From NCBI RefSeq assembly GCF_011806525.1, contig NZ_JAAVKI010000006.1, positions 264,105 to 328,104 of the forward strand: a stretch of DNA of 64,000 nt, read 5' to 3'. Below the pieces are notes generated by a model. It was not told where the DNA came from, made no database searches, and saw nothing but the letters and a program-made list of their open reading frames with translations. Origin of the DNA: Thalassospira sp. HF15 (GTDB lineage Bacteria > Pseudomonadota > Alphaproteobacteria > Rhodospirillales > Thalassospiraceae). This document shows, in pieces, positions 8,533-16,876 of this stretch. The translations under genes and the position numbers were made by a program. The number at the start of each line of letters is the position of its first letter. Position 1 is the stretch's first letter.

Positions 8533-9492
8533 TTAAGGGGCAACTTTAGCGACAGCACCGGTGCGCGACTTGAATGTTAATTTGTCTCCTTGATCAGAAA
8601 TCCACTTCGTAGAGCTCGAGTATCGGAATATATGGCATTTTGCGGCCTTCGTGAGAGCGCCGGTGACAACAAAAAGAACATAGGTTTCTTTGTGAGCCTG
8701 CAGTGCATCATATTCATTTGGAGTAAGCTCAAAATGAACACGGTTTGCCGAAATTCCTTTGACTTCAATTTGGAACAGCTGGTTGTTTGAGTAGGAGTTA
8801 ATGTCCCAGCCATAGTTTTCCGAGGAGACATCTTCAGTTTCTTCGAAATAGTCCATCGCTAGCATCATAGCGAAGTCTTCTACTTCTTTTCTTCTTTCTG
8901 GATTTGAATTGCGAGGAGGCCTGCTGGTTGTCTTTTCGTCATTCCGCTTATAACTCTTAATTAGAAAACGAACTCTTTCGATCACTTCAGGATGCTTTTC
9001 AGCGTACCAAATGGGCGATTGTCCGAAGCCGCCTTTAATTCTTTGAGCAGCAGGAATTGTGACTGTTCTCAATGGAACTGGAAGTACCGTGGCCTTATCG
9101 AAGCTTGCTTCAATTGAGGATTCAACCGTGAGATTTCCTCGCTTATGCTCGTATTCAATATGTCTAAATACGGTCGCATTTTCGTACCATCCCACAACTT
9201 TTAAAACCATCGCGAATGGATCGAGAGCTGTAAAGACAACTGTGACGCCCTGAATGGCCTCAGACTTGGGTGAAGCTCCAAGCTTCGTGATATTTATACC
9301 GGAGCTTCTTGGGACGTACCCATATACTTTGCCTTCTAGGGGGGCAAAGTTCCATTGTTCATGACCGTTGCTGAATGGGACATTGTTGTTCCTAAAGAAG
9401 GAGAAATTTTCTGCCCTGAGAGGGTCGGACTTTTGGGCTCCTCGGTAGTATTTCATCCACCCGATACGAATAAAAACAATTGGATTGTGCAC
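8533..9492 (-). CDS. DUF3883-type nuclease-like protein, isolated AT-rich gene
   Basis: The C-terminal half (about residues 195-290) resembles the DUF3883/Mrr-like restriction endonuclease fold. GWDINSY supplies an Asp near residue 230 and QIEVKG an E-x-K near 243-245, which together form a PD-(D/E)xK-type active site. The N-terminal half, starting FIRIGWMKYYRG and including GHEQWNFAPLEGKVYGYV, resembles the conserved N-terminus I recall from other DUF3883 proteins. I prefer the GTG at 9492 (AGGGGG upstream, 319 residues) because it retains that N-terminus; an ATG at 9558 is possible. The gene is clearly more AT-rich than its neighbours and has no partner methylase or helicase. A defence role is inference. 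Confidence 0.6.
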   Translation of the reverse strand: MHNPIVFIRIGWMKYYRGAQKSDPLRAENFSFFRNNNVPFSNGHEQWNFAPLEGKVYGYVPRSSGINITKLGASPKSEAIQGVTVVFTALDPFAMVLKVVGWYENATVFRHIEYEHKRGNLTVESSIEASFDKATVLPVPLRTVTIPAAQRIKGGFGQSPIWYAEKHPEVIERVRFLIKSYKRNDEKTTSRPPRNSNPERRKEVEDFAMMLAMDYFEETEDVSSENYGWDINSYSNNQLFQIEVKGISANRVHFELTPNEYDALQAHKETYVLFVVTGALTKAAKCHIFRYSSSTKWISDQGDKLTFKSRTGAVAKVAP

Positions 9493-9687
9493 ATTGCCCC
9501 CTGGTGCAAAGCATTCCCAAAATAAGAAAAGTATATTTAAGAGTGTGCAATTCTCCAAATAATCTTTGTTTAATTGAATCTTCTGTCATCAGTTGATTGT
9601 GTGTATTGGGAAAAGCTGAGAGTGGTGTGATGGGGCACACTTTCAAGCGTGCCCGGTTTGGCCTAAAAGGCGAACCACCATCCAATA

Positions 9688-10299
9688 GTGCAGCCGGGTT
9701 TTGCCGTGTTTGAGACCATCAATCTCTGGATTCAGGATCATCAGGATCTGGTCTATATCCTGATCTTCACCTATTGCGTCAGCAAATCCAGCATCCTGCC
9801 GGTCTTTGCCGGGATGCTGGTTGCGGCCGAAAGCCTGATGATTGTGCCTGCCGTCACGTCGATGATCGCGGGCGGGCTTGTTGGTGATGTGCTGCGCTTT
9901 GGGCTGGCGCGCCGATATGGCGATGCGATTGTCCGCAAACTGCCGCAGTCGCTTTCGGACTGGATGGGCAAGACCCTGCGCTTGTTCGAGCATTACGGGG
10001 TCGCCTATATCCTTCTGTGCCGTTATCCGCATGGGGTGCGATCCTTTGGCGTGTTCCCGGTCGGCATGAGTTCGATGTCGTTCATCCGTTTTCTGCCGCT
10101 TAGCATCGCATCGGTGCTGATCTGGGTCGGGCTATATTATGGGCTTGGACATAGTCTGGGGGCCGGGATGTCCGAACTGGTCGAACAAAACTTGGCCATG
10201 CTCAGCCCCATATTGCTGATTGTGTTTTTGGTACTGGGCTGGTTTGCCATGCGCCGGATTGACCGGCTGGAGCAACAGGCCGAACGCGCCATCAAGTAG
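9688..10299 (+). CDS. DedA/VTT family membrane protein
   Basis: Polytopic inner-membrane protein of 203 residues belonging to the DedA (VTT/SNARE-associated) family, implicated in lipid scrambling and membrane homeostasis. Visible family signatures are VFAGMLVAAESLMIVP, the glycine-rich MIAGGLVGDVLRFGLARRYG, and the conserved arginine segment LLCRYPHGVRSFGVFPVGMSSM. The last contains the F/Y-x-R-(x)-x-P-x-x-R pattern. The start is probably GTG at 9688; another GTG at 9706 is possible and no strong Shine-Dalgarno decides between them. It stands alone, with a bidirectional terminator behind it. Confidence 0.8.
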   Translation: MQPGFAVFETINLWIQDHQDLVYILIFTYCVSKSSILPVFAGMLVAAESLMIVPAVTSMIAGGLVGDVLRFGLARRYGDAIVRKLPQSLSDWMGKTLRLFEHYGVAYILLCRYPHGVRSFGVFPVGMSSMSFIRFLPLSIASVLIWVGLYYGLGHSLGAGMSELVEQNLAMLSPILLIVFLVLGWFAMRRIDRLEQQAERAIK

Positions 10300-10306
10300 A
10301 TAAAAG

Positions 10307-10342
10307 AAAACGGCAGCATCGAAATCGAATGCTGCCGTTTTT
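10307..10342. terminator. Bidirectional terminator
   Basis: The stem AAAACGGCAGCAT/ATGCTGCCGTTTT carries T-runs on both strands. It ends the DedA gene (plus) and the U32 gene (minus). Confidence 0.88.
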
Positions 10343-10364
10343 GTATTTGCGATAGGCGGGCTGC

Positions 10365-12011
10365 TTATTCAGCAGCAATCGTCTTGCCGTCTTTTTCCAG
10401 CATCTCGCCCTGTTTGCGTTTGGCGAGGATCTCGCGCGCCTTGGCGTAGCTTTCATCGTGCCAGAAGATCAGGCAGCCATTGCAGCCCCGGCCACAGCAG
10501 CCCTTGGTGCCAACACGCGGGGTGCGGAAGGAGCGTTCCTTCTGGCGGTCATCAAGGGCGGTCTGAAGCGCATCACGCTTGGCGTCATAGCGTTCTTCGT
10601 TGCCCTTGCCCATCTCGATCTTGTGGCCTTCCTGATCAAGTTTCAGGCGCTGCCATTCATCTTCCGAAAGCGCCTTTTCCTTGCGCACGATGGTCATCGG
10701 CAGGACTTCGCGTCGCAGGAATTCCGGGTCTTCCTGTTCAAACAAGCTGAACGGCAAGCGAATAAACGGCTGGGTGTTGGCATGCACTGCTTCGCCGACT
10801 TTGCCGGTTTTGGCGTCGATGAATTCATACATGCGGATGAAGATCGTCTGGCGCGAACGCGGCGGGACGATTTCGATCACGTCACCCGGCAACATGCGGT
10901 TTTTGACCGACATGATAAAGGCGTCGTCTTCGACCTCGACGATCTGACCGGCATATTCCCAGTCGGATACGTTGGTGTTGCTGTCATAGCCGTGTGCGTA
11001 ATTGGTCAGGCGCCCGTCGTGGAACGCAAGGGTATACCCCCGGTTCGGAATGGTCGCCAGTTCCTTCATATATTCTTCGGCCGACCAGTTTTCCGGGTCC
11101 TTGTACCAGTCATCAATCGCCATGCGGTACGCACGGGCAACGAGGCCAGCATAATAGGGGCTTTTGCCACGGCCTTCGACCTTGAGGCTGTCGACACCGA
11201 TTTTCAGGTAATCCTCAAGCTTCGGCATGATGCACAGATCACGCGAATTCAGGATGTAGGAGCCGCGCTCGTCTTCCTGAATTTCCATCAGTTCGCCCGG
11301 ACGCATGTCTTCTTCAAGGAAGAAGTCAAACATCTCGAGATTTTCCTCGGTCAGTTTGAGTTCCTTGACCGTGCCGTCCTTAAGCTTCATGTGGACTTTG
11401 TATTTCCAGCGGCACGAATTCGCACATGCCCCCTGGTTCGCCCCACGTTCGGCCATGAAGTTCGAGAGCAGGCAACGACCCGAATAGGTCATGCACATCG
11501 AACCATGCACAAAGGCTTCGATCTTGATATCCGGGCATTTGGCGCGGATTTCGGTGAGTTCCTCATAGGAAACTTCACGGCCCAGCACGACAAGCTTTGC
11601 CCCGATGCTTTGCCAGAATTTGACGGACTGCCAGGAGCACACATTGGCCTGCGTCGAGACATGCAGATCAAGTTCCGGCGCATGTTCGCGGACAAACATG
11701 AAGACACCCGGATCGGCAACAATCAGGCCATCCGGGTTCACCTTGCGCACGGTATCGACATATTCGGGAAGTTTGTCGATGTCCTTGTTATGCGAAAACA
11801 GGTTGAGTGTCAGATAGACCCGAACCCCGTGTTCGTGGGCGAAATCGATGCCCTCGACCACGTCTTGCAGCGACATCTGGCTTTTCACACGCAGCGACAG
11901 ATCCGGCGTGCCCATGTAAACAGCGTCTGCGCCATAGAGCACAGCGACCTTCAGCTTTTCGAGCGAGCCTGCAGGCATCAGCAATTCGGAACGGCGCGGT
12001 TGAACACTCAT
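10365..12011 (-). CDS. Peptidase U32 family protein (TrhP/YegQ-like)
   Basis: Member of the U32 family, which in E. coli includes TrhP (YegQ), RlhA and UbiU/UbiV and mostly acts in tRNA/rRNA hydroxylation or ubiquinone hydroxylation, not proteolysis. The signature EAFVHGSMCMTYSGRCLLSN is present, with Cys173, Cys180, Cys196 and Cys200 placed as the usual [4Fe-4S] ligands. The 548-residue protein is longer than TrhP. It has an extra C-terminal cysteine cluster CCGRGCNGC followed by a charged tail, so it may bind a second metal or cluster. The ATG at 12011 gives the family N-terminus SELLMPAGSLEKL; the longer frame would need a TTG at 12050. A tRNA-hydroxylation role is inferred from family only. 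Confidence 0.8.
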   Translation of the reverse strand: MSVQPRRSELLMPAGSLEKLKVAVLYGADAVYMGTPDLSLRVKSQMSLQDVVEGIDFAHEHGVRVYLTLNLFSHNKDIDKLPEYVDTVRKVNPDGLIVADPGVFMFVREHAPELDLHVSTQANVCSWQSVKFWQSIGAKLVVLGREVSYEELTEIRAKCPDIKIEAFVHGSMCMTYSGRCLLSNFMAERGANQGACANSCRWKYKVHMKLKDGTVKELKLTEENLEMFDFFLEEDMRPGELMEIQEDERGSYILNSRDLCIMPKLEDYLKIGVDSLKVEGRGKSPYYAGLVARAYRMAIDDWYKDPENWSAEEYMKELATIPNRGYTLAFHDGRLTNYAHGYDSNTNVSDWEYAGQIVEVEDDAFIMSVKNRMLPGDVIEIVPPRSRQTIFIRMYEFIDAKTGKVGEAVHANTQPFIRLPFSLFEQEDPEFLRREVLPMTIVRKEKALSEDEWQRLKLDQEGHKIEMGKGNEERYDAKRDALQTALDDRQKERSFRTPRVGTKGCCGRGCNGCLIFWHDESYAKAREILAKRKQGEMLEKDGKTIAAE

Positions 12012-12161
12012 CACGTACGGGTCTTCTTTGTTTCGGGTGCGGGAATTCAATTAGGCGCGGCTTCTATCACAGCCTGCTGCCTGTGCCGATTAAAATCGCA
12101 CATTTGCGCTGGTTTGCATAGGTTGGCTGCTGATCACCTGCCATGCCTGCCGTGCAGATCA

Positions 12162-12197
12162 TAAAAAAAACACCCCCGCCTATGGGGCAGGGGTGTT
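12162..12197 (-). terminator. Terminator after the alanine symporter gene
   Basis: Read on the minus strand, AAACACCCC pairs with GGGGTGTTT and is followed by eight consecutive T residues. It ends the usp-symporter transcript. Confidence 0.9.
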
Positions 12198-12221
12198 TGG
12201 AAACGTTTCAAGGTAACGGGT

Positions 12222-13742
12222 CTATTTGACCTTTTTGATCTCGCCGCGCTCGATCTTGTCCCAATACTGGCTGATCTCACCGCGGACAACCGGCATCAGG
12301 AAATAGAGCCCGATGATGTTGGGGATCGCCATGGCAAAGATCATGGAGTCCGAGAAATCAATCACGGGACCGAGGCTCATGGATGCACCAACAATGACGC
12401 ACAGGCAGAAGAACAGTTTGAAAATGATCTCCTTGCCCTTGCCTTCACCGACCAGATAGGTCCAGCTTTTCAGCCCGTAATAGGACCATGACAGCATGGT
12501 CGAAAAGGCAAACAGCACAACAGCCAGTGCCAAAATCAGCGGGAACCATGTAAAGGCCGACGCAAATGCCGCCGAGGTCAGCTCAACCCCGGTCAGGCCG
12601 GAATTAAGTTCACCACTGATGGTAATGACAAGGGCGGTCATGGTGCAGATCACCACCGTATCAATGAACGGCTCCAGAAGGGCGACATAGCCCTCGGTGA
12701 CCGGTTCCTTGGTCCGCACGGCCGAGTGGGCAATGGCGGCTGAGCCAATCCCCGCTTCGTTGGAGAACGCTGCACGTTTGAAGCCCTGAATAAGGGCGCC
12801 AACAACGCCACCGGCAACGCCAGCCCCGGTAAAGGCGCCAACGAAAATCTGGGCGAAGGCATCGCCGACCATGGAAATGTTGCTGATGATAATGATCACG
12901 CCGGCGGTGACATAAATGATTGCCATCAGCGGCACGATTTTTTCGGTCACCTTGGCGATGGATTTAATGCCGCCAATGATAACAACACCAACGATGATCG
13001 CCATGACAAGGCCAAACAACCAGCCAGATCCGGCCAGGAAGCTGTTCTCGCCGCCGGTGACATTAACCACCTGCTGGAAGGCCTGATTGGCCTGGAACAT
13101 GTTGCCGCCACCAACAGCCCCACCGATGCAGCAGATCGAAAACAGGATGGCCAGAAACTTGCCAAGGCCCGGTTTGCCTTTTTCGGCCAACCCCTTGGAC
13201 AGGTAATACATCGGGCCACCTGAAACGCGCCCATCGGGCAGTTCGTTTCTGTATTTCACACCCAGCGTACATTCGGTGAATTTTGATGCCATGCCCAAAA
13301 GACCGGCAAGGATCATCCAGAATGTCGCACCGGGTCCGCCGATGGAAACCGCAACGGCCACCCCGGCAATGTTACCTAGGCCCACGGTGCCCGAAAGGGC
13401 GGTGGCAAGTGCCTGGAAGTGTGAGACTTCACCGGCATCTTCGGGATGGGAATAGTCGCCTTTGACCAGCGAAATCGCATGGCCGAATTTGCGAAACTGA
13501 ACAAAGCCGAAATAGAGCGTAAAGATCGTCGCAGCGACAACCAGCCAGCCGACAATCAGCGGAAAGGCCGTACCCGCGATAGGTACTGAATAGAACATGG
13601 TGCCAGCAATTACGTTTGAAATCGGGGCAATTGCCTCGTTGATTTTTTGGTCAAAGCCGACTTCCTGCGCGTGCGCAACTTGAGGCAGGATGGCCGACAT
13701 CATTGCAACGGCGCTGGCCGCTGCTGTCTTTTTCCAGAACAT
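12222..13742 (-). CDS. Sodium:alanine symporter (AGCS family)
   Basis: Secondary transporter that takes up alanine or glycine with sodium ions across the inner membrane. The 506 residues hold roughly 11 hydrophobic segments. The AGCS signature around [20 protein letters not shown], the [16 protein letters not shown] stretch and the [17 protein letters not shown] motif are all visible. The N-terminus looks like a cleavable signal peptide ([15 protein letters not shown], ending near AHAQE), which is uncommon for this family outside some proteobacteria. It lies 33 bp downstream of a universal stress protein gene on the same strand, so both are probably co-transcribed. Confidence 0.92.
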   Translation of the reverse strand: MFWKKTAAASAVAMMSAILPQVAHAQEVGFDQKINEAIAPISNVIAGTMFYSVPIAGTAFPLIVGWLVVAATIFTLYFGFVQFRKFGHAISLVKGDYSHPEDAGEVSHFQALATALSGTVGLGNIAGVAVAVSIGGPGATFWMILAGLLGMASKFTECTLGVKYRNELPDGRVSGGPMYYLSKGLAEKGKPGLGKFLAILFSICCIGGAVGGGNMFQANQAFQQVVNVTGGENSFLAGSGWLFGLVMAIIVGVVIIGGIKSIAKVTEKIVPLMAIIYVTAGVIIIISNISMVGDAFAQIFVGAFTGAGVAGGVVGALIQGFKRAAFSNEAGIGSAAIAHSAVRTKEPVTEGYVALLEPFIDTVVICTMTALVITISGELNSGLTGVELTSAAFASAFTWFPLILALAVVLFAFSTMLSWSYYGLKSWTYLVGEGKGKEIIFKLFFCLCVIVGASMSLGPVIDFSDSMIFAMAIPNIIGLYFLMPVVRGEISQYWDKIERGEIKKVK

Positions 13743-13775
13743 GATGCTTCTCCGGTTAATCTTTTTGGAATTGCG

Positions 13776-14210
13776 TTACGGAACGACTGTGACCGGAACA
13801 GGCGATGCCTGTACCAGGGTGAGCGGCAAACTGCCCAGCAGTCTTGCGCCAAGTGCCGACCCGCCTTTCCTGCCGACAATGATCTGACATGCGCCCTTGT
13901 CCTCGGCGATTTGGCAGATCAGTTCGCCGGAATGGCCGTAACGGACCTCCGAAGTAACCGGTATTTTTTGTTTGTTCAGGGTATCGAGTGCGGGCTTGAG
14001 CGTCTGTTCTGCCCGCGACAATTCTTCCGTACGCCGCTGATGGCGTTCTTCAAGTTCCTGTGTCGACAGGAAGCTGTATGGGGACCATTCAAGAACGTAA
14101 ACCAAATGGATTGCACAGCCCTCGGCTGTTGCGCGTTTGGCCGCAAATTCCACGGCACGCTGCGCGGCATCAGTTCCGTCATAGCCCACGAGAATTGGCT
14201 GATCGGTCAT
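13776..14210 (-). CDS. Universal stress protein (UspA family)
   Basis: A 144-residue cytoplasmic protein of the UspA fold. It starts with the usual ILVGYDGTDAAQRAVEFA stretch, whose Asp contacts ATP, and ends with the ATP-binding loop VGRKGGSALGARLLGS followed by VPVTVVP. ATP binding is therefore likely. It precedes the sodium:alanine symporter gene by 33 bp on the same strand. Usp domains are often paired with transporters, so a regulatory link to the symporter is possible but unproven. Confidence 0.9.
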   Translation of the reverse strand: MTDQPILVGYDGTDAAQRAVEFAAKRATAEGCAIHLVYVLEWSPYSFLSTQELEERHQRRTEELSRAEQTLKPALDTLNKQKIPVTSEVRYGHSGELICQIAEDKGACQIIVGRKGGSALGARLLGSLPLTLVQASPVPVTVVP

Positions 14211-14459
14211 GTGCTTGCTTCTCCTGATCAGAGACTGAAATGTCGAATTGAGAATCTCCCACTTCTCGCAATACAGGTATCGGCCTGTACCATGTCGCCC
14301 TTAGTCACTGACGCCAACACACGACGGTTCCCCCGAATTGCATTTCACCGACGCCAAGTGAAACGACATGGGGGAATGATACATAAAACTGAAATAATTT
14401 CGCCAGAAAGTTGATACTTGAAAGTAAGATGTTCTGTTTTGGCGTGAAATTCGCTGTTC
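14211..14459 (-). other. Intergenic region upstream of the usp-symporter operon
   Basis: It carries the presumed promoter of the minus-strand usp gene. I see no gene, repeat or confident promoter hexamers, only an AT-rich patch near 14385-14470. Confidence 0.4.
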
Positions 14460-14497
14460 AAACAAAATAAAGCGCGCCGAACTTTTCGGTGCGCGCG
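14460..14497 (-). terminator. Terminator after the thioesterase gene
   Basis: On the minus strand a GC-rich stem (GCGCGCACCGAA, loop AAG, TTCGGCGCGC) is followed by TTTATTTTGTTTG. Confidence 0.8.
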
Positions 14498-14545
14498 GGA
14501 ATGTTTTGCAAGAACGCTTAAAAAAAGTGGGTCCGACCTGCTTGG

Positions 14546-14962
14546 TCAGGCGTCGCTTTTGGCGTCTGGATCAAGCGGGCGGGGACGGCCACCCTCGTCC
14601 AGGGCGACAAATGTAAAGATACCCTCGGTCACCTTATCTGATGTTTCTTCAAACCGGGTCTGGCGCCAGGCCTGCACCTTGATGCGAAGTGACGTGCGCC
14701 CGACATGAATGATGTCGGTAAAAAACGATACCTCATCGCCAACATGAACCGGGCGCAGGAACGACATGCTGTCGACAAAGACGGTTGCCGTTCTGCCCTT
14801 CGCGCGGCGTGCCGCCGCCGTCCCGGCCGCAAGGTCCATCTGCGACATCAGCCAGCCGCCAAAAATATCCCCTGTCGGGTTGGTATCGGATGGCATGGCG
14901 ACTGCACGAACCGACGGTTGACGCAGGGGAGGAGTGTCGGCTGTATCGTTTTTTGCGGTCAT
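14546..14962 (-). CDS. Acyl-CoA thioesterase (hotdog fold, YciA type)
   Basis: Predicted acyl-CoA hydrolase of 138 residues with a single hotdog domain. The catalytic segment NPTGDIFGGWLMSQMD (about residues 28-43) carries the conserved Asn, Gly-Gly and Asp of the YciA/acyl-CoA thioesterase group, and the GRTATVFVDSMSFLRPVHVGD strand follows as in the family. The length is standard. The gene is monocistronic, with a long upstream gap on one side and a terminator on the other. Chain-length preference cannot be read from the sequence. Confidence 0.88.
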   Translation of the reverse strand: MTAKNDTADTPPLRQPSVRAVAMPSDTNPTGDIFGGWLMSQMDLAAGTAAARRAKGRTATVFVDSMSFLRPVHVGDEVSFFTDIIHVGRTSLRIKVQAWRQTRFEETSDKVTEGIFTFVALDEGGRPRPLDPDAKSDA

Positions 14963-15491
14963 GGAAGGCGTTCCGATGTGTATCTAAAGGATGAGGTTAC
15001 TTTAGTTCGTCCAATTAAAGCCAGCATAAAATACTGCCAAATCAGGGACATGCGGGAAGTCCGATGTTCTGAAAAGCGATGCGGATCAGGGTATGTCCAA
15101 TGGCGGTTTTCCTCGGCGGATGCAGGCGTTTTCGGGGCTGTGCAAGAATTCGAATTTTTAATCTTGACCAAATGATCAGGATTGGACATGCTGTTTCTGT
15201 CAGAGAGAGGCATCTGTACGTGTCATCAACCGGGGATAACCCCGAAACCATAAGCACACGACAGATCAAATACTGGGAAACAGTTCAGCTGCGGCTGAAC
15301 GGATACGCCAAGAATGTCAGTACAAAAGACCCTGAGTTGGTCGGGCCCGCCCGTCCACGCAACGCCATAATTGTATCCTGATCGCGCGAATGCTGCGATC
15401 ACGACTGGCCCGCGGTCGATTGTATTTTCATTCTTGTTTTGTCTCTCGATGACGTCAGGAGAGGACGCCTTTTTGGCAGGGAGACAAACAC
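14963..15491. other. 529-bp divergent intergenic region ahead of preT
   Basis: It separates the thioesterase gene from the pyrimidine operon and contains both promoters. Several short reading frames exist, but none has a ribosome-binding site or recognisable product. The clearest element is the RutR-type palindrome at 15164-15179, listed separately. Confidence 0.5.
15164..15179 (+). promoter_or_regulatory. RutR-type operator upstream of preT-preA
   Basis: TTGACCAAATGATCAG matches the E. coli RutR consensus TTGACCANNTGGTCAA at 12 of 14 specified positions. It lies 313 bp upstream of the preT start. A RutR-like regulator is encoded within the same cluster and has a similar box in front of itself. 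Binding is inferred from sequence. Confidence 0.65.
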
Positions 15492-16850
15492 ATGACCACC
15501 TTGCAGGCCAAGCAAGTTTCAAAATCCGGTGCCGTTCATGGCGGTGCTGGTCACAATGATGCAGATGACGGTTTTTCCGATCTGCATCCGGCCTATTCCA
15601 CGCTGCAGGCCATGGCGGAAAGCAACCGCTGCCTGTATTGCTATGACGCGCCATGCGTGACCGCATGCCCGACATCGATTGATATTCCAGGCTTCATTCG
15701 CAAAATCAGCACCGGCAACCCGGATGGTGCGGCAAAGACAATTTTGTCAGCCAACATCATGGGCGGCACCTGTGCGCGTGCCTGCCCGACCGAAGTGCTA
15801 TGCGAAGAAGCCTGCGTTCGTAACGTCGCCGAAGATACTGCCGTTGAAATCGGCAGCCTGCAGCGTTTCGCCGTTGACCATCTGATGGCGCGCGATCTGC
15901 CCCATCCGTTCAAACGTGCCCCCAAAACCGGCAAGACCATTGCCGTTGTCGGGGCCGGTCCGGCTGGCCTTTCATGTGCGCACCGTGCAGCGATGCTGGG
16001 TCATGACGTTGTCGTATTCGAAGCCAAGCCGAAACCGGGCGGGCTCAATGAATATGGTCTGGCGGCCTATAAAATGACCGAAGATTTCGCCCAGCGCGAA
16101 GTCGAGTTCCTGATGGGCATTGGCGGGATCGAAATCGAATATAACAAGGCGCTTGGCAAGGACATCAACCTTGCGGATCTGAAGGCCAAATACGATGCCG
16201 TCTTTGTCGGTGTCGGCCTTGGGGCGACCAATGATCTTGGCCTGAAGGGTGAGGATTTCCCGGGCGTGGATGATGCCATCAGCTTCATCGAAAAACTCCG
16301 CCAGACGGAACCGAAATCCGACATGCCGGTTGGCGACAAGGTCATCGTCATTGGCGGTGGCAACACCGCAATCGATGCCGCGGTTCAGGCCAAGCGCCTT
16401 GGTGCCGAGGAAGTCACCCTGGTGTATCGTCGCGGTCCTGAAAACATGTCTGCGACCGAGTTTGAACAGGACTTGGCCAAAACCAATGGTGTCGTTGTGC
16501 GCTATTGGGCCAAGCCGGTCGCGATCAAGGCCAATGGCAAGCTGATGGGGATGGAGTTCGAAAAGACCGAACTTGATGCCAGCGGCAAGCTTGTCGGCAC
16601 AGGCGAAACCTTTGACGTGCAGGCAGATCAGATTTTGAAGGCCATCGGACAGAAAATCAAAACCGATGACCTTGCCGGGATGGAGATCACCGGCGGCAAG
16701 ATCGTGGTCGATGAGACTTATCAGACAACCGCCCCGGGCGTGTTCGCCGGTGGGGACTGCATCAAGAGTGGCGAAGACCTGACTGTTCAGTCGGTCGAAG
16801 ACGGCAAACAGGCCGCCATCGCCATTGATGCATTCCTGAAAACCGCGTGA
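15492..16850 (+). CDS. preT: NAD-dependent dihydropyrimidine dehydrogenase, subunit PreT
   Basis: Flavoprotein electron-transfer subunit that with PreA reduces uracil and thymine to the 5,6-dihydro forms (or the reverse) using NADH. The 452-residue protein has an N-terminal GltD-like Fe-S domain with Cys47, 50, 55, 59 (CLYCYDAPCVTAC) and Cys94, 98, 104, 108 (CARACPTEVLCEEAC), which can bind two [4Fe-4S] clusters. An FAD motif VVGAGPAGLS lies near residue 147 and an NAD(P)-binding GGGNTAIDAA later. It is followed 26 bp downstream by preA and preceded by a RutR-type box, so it heads the operon and is probably induced by pyrimidines. Confidence 0.93.
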   Translation: MTTLQAKQVSKSGAVHGGAGHNDADDGFSDLHPAYSTLQAMAESNRCLYCYDAPCVTACPTSIDIPGFIRKISTGNPDGAAKTILSANIMGGTCARACPTEVLCEEACVRNVAEDTAVEIGSLQRFAVDHLMARDLPHPFKRAPKTGKTIAVVGAGPAGLSCAHRAAMLGHDVVVFEAKPKPGGLNEYGLAAYKMTEDFAQREVEFLMGIGGIEIEYNKALGKDINLADLKAKYDAVFVGVGLGATNDLGLKGEDFPGVDDAISFIEKLRQTEPKSDMPVGDKVIVIGGGNTAIDAAVQAKRLGAEEVTLVYRRGPENMSATEFEQDLAKTNGVVVRYWAKPVAIKANGKLMGMEFEKTELDASGKLVGTGETFDVQADQILKAIGQKIKTDDLAGMEITGGKIVVDETYQTTAPGVFAGGDCIKSGEDLTVQSVEDGKQAAIAIDAFLKTA

Positions 16851-16876
16851 ACCGCTAGCCAAAGGGAGAGAGAAAA

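Noticed and set aside
10458..12164. A 568-codon open frame on the plus strand opposite the U32 gene
   Set aside because: It lies wholly antisense to a well-supported gene, has biased composition (many His, Phe and Arg) and no ribosome-binding site; it is an echo of codon bias on the other strand.
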